Assembly: GCA_019414445.1 (NCBI GenBank)
Contig: DXMA01000021.1
Location: 1-41,382, forward strand
DNA: 41,382 nt
Origin: Collinsella sp.
Lineage (GTDB): Bacteria; Actinomycetota; Coriobacteriia; Coriobacteriales; Coriobacteriaceae
Reading direction: 5' to 3'
The notes under the pieces are model-generated. The model was given only the letters and a program-made list of their open reading frames with translations, ran no database searches and was not told the DNA's origin. A program made the position numbers and the translations under genes. Positions 39,726 to 41,382 of this stretch are shown one piece after another (within the stretch, counting starts at the first letter, position 1; every line of letters starts with the position of its first letter).

Positions 39726-40730
39726 ATGGCCGCTGTTAAAAAATCGGTTTCCGTTAAGGACGTGGCGCGTCTCGCGGGCGTCTCGGAGCAGACAGTCTCG
39801 CGTACGGTGCACGATTCGCCCAGCGTGCGCCCCGAGACCAAGGAGCGCGTGCGTGCCGCCATGCGCGAGCTGGGGTATCGCCCCAATTTTGCCGGTCGAT
39901 CGCTGCGCCGCGGCAAGTTTAAGACCGTCGGCGTCGCCATGTTCAACATTACCGGTACCGGCAACCTCGACCGTATGGAGGGCTTTGCTGCCGCCGCCGA
40001 TAAGCACGGCTACGCCATTACCCTCACGAAAGTAGATGGGCATCCGTATACCCTCGAGAGCGCATCGTCGCGCATGAGCGCACTGCCGGTGGATGGCATG
40101 GTCGTGATCATGAATCGCATGCCGGCGGACTTTGGCACCTTCGAGCCACTGCCCGGCATGCAGACAGTGCTCGTTACGATGTTGGAGCACCCGCTTTGTT
40201 CAACGGTCGATAACGACCAGTTCGATTGCTCGCGCCAGGTGGTCGAGTATTTGCTGGAGCAGGGGCACAAGACCGTGCACTTTATCTCGTGCCCCGAGCG
40301 CTCGCTTTCGGGCATGCAGCGCGAGGAAGGCTGGCGCGAGACATTGCGCGCACATGGTATTGAGCTGCCGCGACTCATCCGTGGCGATTGGACGGCGCAG
40401 AGCGGATATGCCGCAGGCCAGGCTCTGGCGGACGATCCGACCTGTACTGCCATCTATGCCTCCAACGACGCCATGGCCTACGGCTGCATTCGCGGGCTCG
40501 AGTCGCGCGGAAGGCGTGTGCCCGAGGACGTGAGCGTGGTGGGTGTTGATGACAGCCTGGGCGATATCGTGCCCGACCGTCGCCTGACCACCGTGCGCTT
40601 TGACAACAGGCGTGTCGGCATGTGGGCAGTCGATAAGATCGCCGGTGCCGAGGGGGGTGCGTCTGGCGTGGAGCACATGCTGATCCCCGGCGTGCTCGTA
40701 GAGGGCGATACGGTGCGCGATTTGCGCTAG
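39726..40730 (+). CDS. lacI: LacI-family regulator 2
   Basis: A 334-residue repressor, divergent from lacE2-lacG2 and upstream of lacF. The N-terminal helix-turn-helix reads VKDVARLAGVSEQTVSRTVH (residues 10-29), then ETKERVRAAMRELGYRPNFA; the effector domain has VGVAMFNITGTG, CSTVDNDQFDCS and VVGVDDSLGDIVPDRRLTTV. GATCGACC before ATG 39726 is a poor ribosome-binding site, but no better start exists. Predicted sites are O2 and O3. Confidence 0.88.
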   Translation: MAAVKKSVSVKDVARLAGVSEQTVSRTVHDSPSVRPETKERVRAAMRELGYRPNFAGRSLRRGKFKTVGVAMFNITGTGNLDRMEGFAAAADKHGYAITLTKVDGHPYTLESASSRMSALPVDGMVVIMNRMPADFGTFEPLPGMQTVLVTMLEHPLCSTVDNDQFDCSRQVVEYLLEQGHKTVHFISCPERSLSGMQREEGWRETLRAHGIELPRLIRGDWTAQSGYAAGQALADDPTCTAIYASNDAMAYGCIRGLESRGRRVPEDVSVVGVDDSLGDIVPDRRLTTVRFDNRRVGMWAVDKIAGAEGGASGVEHMLIPGVLVEGDTVRDLR

Positions 40731-40780
40731 GGCGCGGTCCTGTTTGGGTTTCCGTTAATCATGTTTGATATTGTTTGAAA

Positions 40781-40794
40781 TGGTTTGGAAACCG
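40781..40794. promoter_or_regulatory. GGTTT-N2-AAACC palindrome before lacF
   Basis: TGGTTTGGAAACCG repeats the design of the site at 16611-16624 and abuts the LytTR-type boxes of lacF. Confidence 0.4.
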
Positions 40795-40820
40795 TTCACG
40801 GGTGAAAATTGACCGTTCAT
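40791..40820 (+). promoter_or_regulatory. LytTR-type boxes, site e
   Basis: ACCGTTCAC (40791-40799) and ACCGTTCAT (40812-40820) are direct repeats with a 12-base spacer. The second fits the published LytTR consensus completely. It overlaps the lacF -35 box. Confidence 0.6.
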
Positions 40821-40836
40821 AGCTTGAAATTATGTT
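40809..40836 (+). promoter_or_regulatory. Promoter of lacF
   Basis: TTGACC (40809-40814) and TATGTT (40831-40836) with a 16-base spacer. The LytTR-type box covers the -35 hexamer. Confidence 0.5.
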
Positions 40837-40944
40837 TTGCGTTGTTCTTTTTTGTTTGAATGTTAATGTTTCTGCCATACAGAACGCAGCGCGTATGCCC
40901 GGACGCGATGCTCTCCATTGGTTCATATGTGAAAGGAACGCAAT

Positions 40945-41283
40945 ATGGCAACCAAAGAAGAAATCTCGATGGTTGGATTCGAGATCGTCGCATACGCAGG
41001 TGACGCCCAGACCGATCTGCTTGCAGCGCTCGATGCTGCTCGCGAGGGTGATTTTGAGAAGGCCGAGCAGCTGCACAAGGATGCCAGCGATGCGCTCATC
41101 GGTGCCCACGACACGCAGACCAAGCTGCTTTCGCAGGAGGCCGGCGGTGGCGAGATGGAGATGACCTTCATCATGGCTCACGCTCAGGACACTCTCATGA
41201 CCACTATGATCCTGGAGAAGCAGACCCGCTTTACCATCGATGCCTACAAGCGCATCGCCGAGCTCGAGGCCAAGCTCGCCTAA
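40945..41283 (+). CDS. lacF: PTS lactose-family EIIA
   Basis: Transfers phosphate from HPr to lacE-type EIICB. The 112-residue all-helical protein has the family start (SMVGFEIVAYAGDAQTDLL), LHKDASDALIGAHDTQTKLL and the active-site motif MAHAQDTLMT, where His79 is the expected phosphorylation site. It stands alone after lacI2 with its own promoter region and a GAAAGGA ribosome-binding site. As the only lactose-family EIIA in the window it probably serves both lacE genes. Confidence 0.93.
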   Translation: MATKEEISMVGFEIVAYAGDAQTDLLAALDAAREGDFEKAEQLHKDASDALIGAHDTQTKLLSQEAGGGEMEMTFIMAHAQDTLMTTMILEKQTRFTIDAYKRIAELEAKLA

Positions 41284-41333
41284 CGAGTCCGCACAACCAA
41301 GTCCCCTTTCATAAGCCCTGCCGCTATTGAACT

Positions 41334-41374
41334 GCCTCCCATTTCTTGGACATGAGAAATGGGAGGCTTTCTTT
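41334..41374 (+). terminator. Terminator of lacF
   Basis: GCCTCCCATTTC (41334-41345) and GAAATGGGAGGC pair perfectly, followed by TTTCTTT. Confidence 0.9.
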
Positions 41375-41382
41375 ATGCGCGT

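Overview
The window looks like a chromosomal segment of a gut actinobacterium of the Coriobacteriia, most likely Collinsella. The reasons are high-GC coding sequence with strong codon bias, long spurious antisense frames, a housekeeping block of actinobacterial or firmicute-like genes (tmk, holB, PSP1/RicT, comF, long hpf), and a very large share of PTS sugar uptake genes. The genus is an inference from gene content and style; no rRNA is present to confirm it.

Layout. 1-6866: a zinc-ribbon membrane protein on the minus strand, then tmk-holB-ricT, then comF and a gene for an AbiEi/DUF559-like protein with a PD-(D/E)XK-type motif. 6867-7598: a 730-base non-coding stretch with a mirror-image repeat element and a structured leader-like region. 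7599-15177: a solute-binding lipoprotein, hpf, degV, a hydroxyacid dehydrogenase with a His/Cys tail, two small-protein genes, isocitrate dehydrogenase and an anchored SurA-N-like protein. 15289-16176: an Xre/DUF2975 pair on the minus strand.

16177-26941 is a sugar locus that I read as N-acetylgalactosamine use. It holds a mannose-family PTS (EIIA, YajC, EIIB, EIIC, EIID), a GntR/UTRA regulator (AgaR-like), AgaS isomerase/deaminase, an amino-sugar-6-phosphate deacetylase, a flavodoxin, a LacX-type epimerase, a tagatose-6-phosphate/1-phosphofructokinase, a fragment of a second deacetylase gene, and a YhcH-family protein. 26942-31165 holds tRNA-Thr(CGT), an orphan EIIB paralogue whose active-site His is Tyr, galM, a DeoR regulator and a toxin-antitoxin pair.

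31166-41283 contains two paralogous lactose-type modules, each lacE (EIICB)-lacG (6-phospho-beta-galactosidase) on the minus strand with a divergent lacI-type regulator. A single lacF (EIIA) follows the second regulator and presumably serves both transporters. GalNAc-6-P (via deacetylase and AgaS) and galactose-6-P (from LacG) both lead to tagatose-6-phosphate, whose kinase lies at 25328-26263. The galactose-6-P isomerase (LacAB) and tagatose-1,6-bisphosphate aldolase are not in the window.

The least expected signals are regulatory or repetitive. (i) A 9-base box recurs as direct repeats exactly 21 bases apart upstream of the GalNAc PTS operon, both lacE/lacI intergenic regions and lacF; it fits the LytTR-type DNA-binding consensus. 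(ii) Two three-unit arrays of about 57-base hairpins with an 80-base period sit just beyond the terminators of both lacG genes. (iii) Two unrelated intergenic inverted-repeat elements each have arms that open short converging reading frames with matching N-termini.
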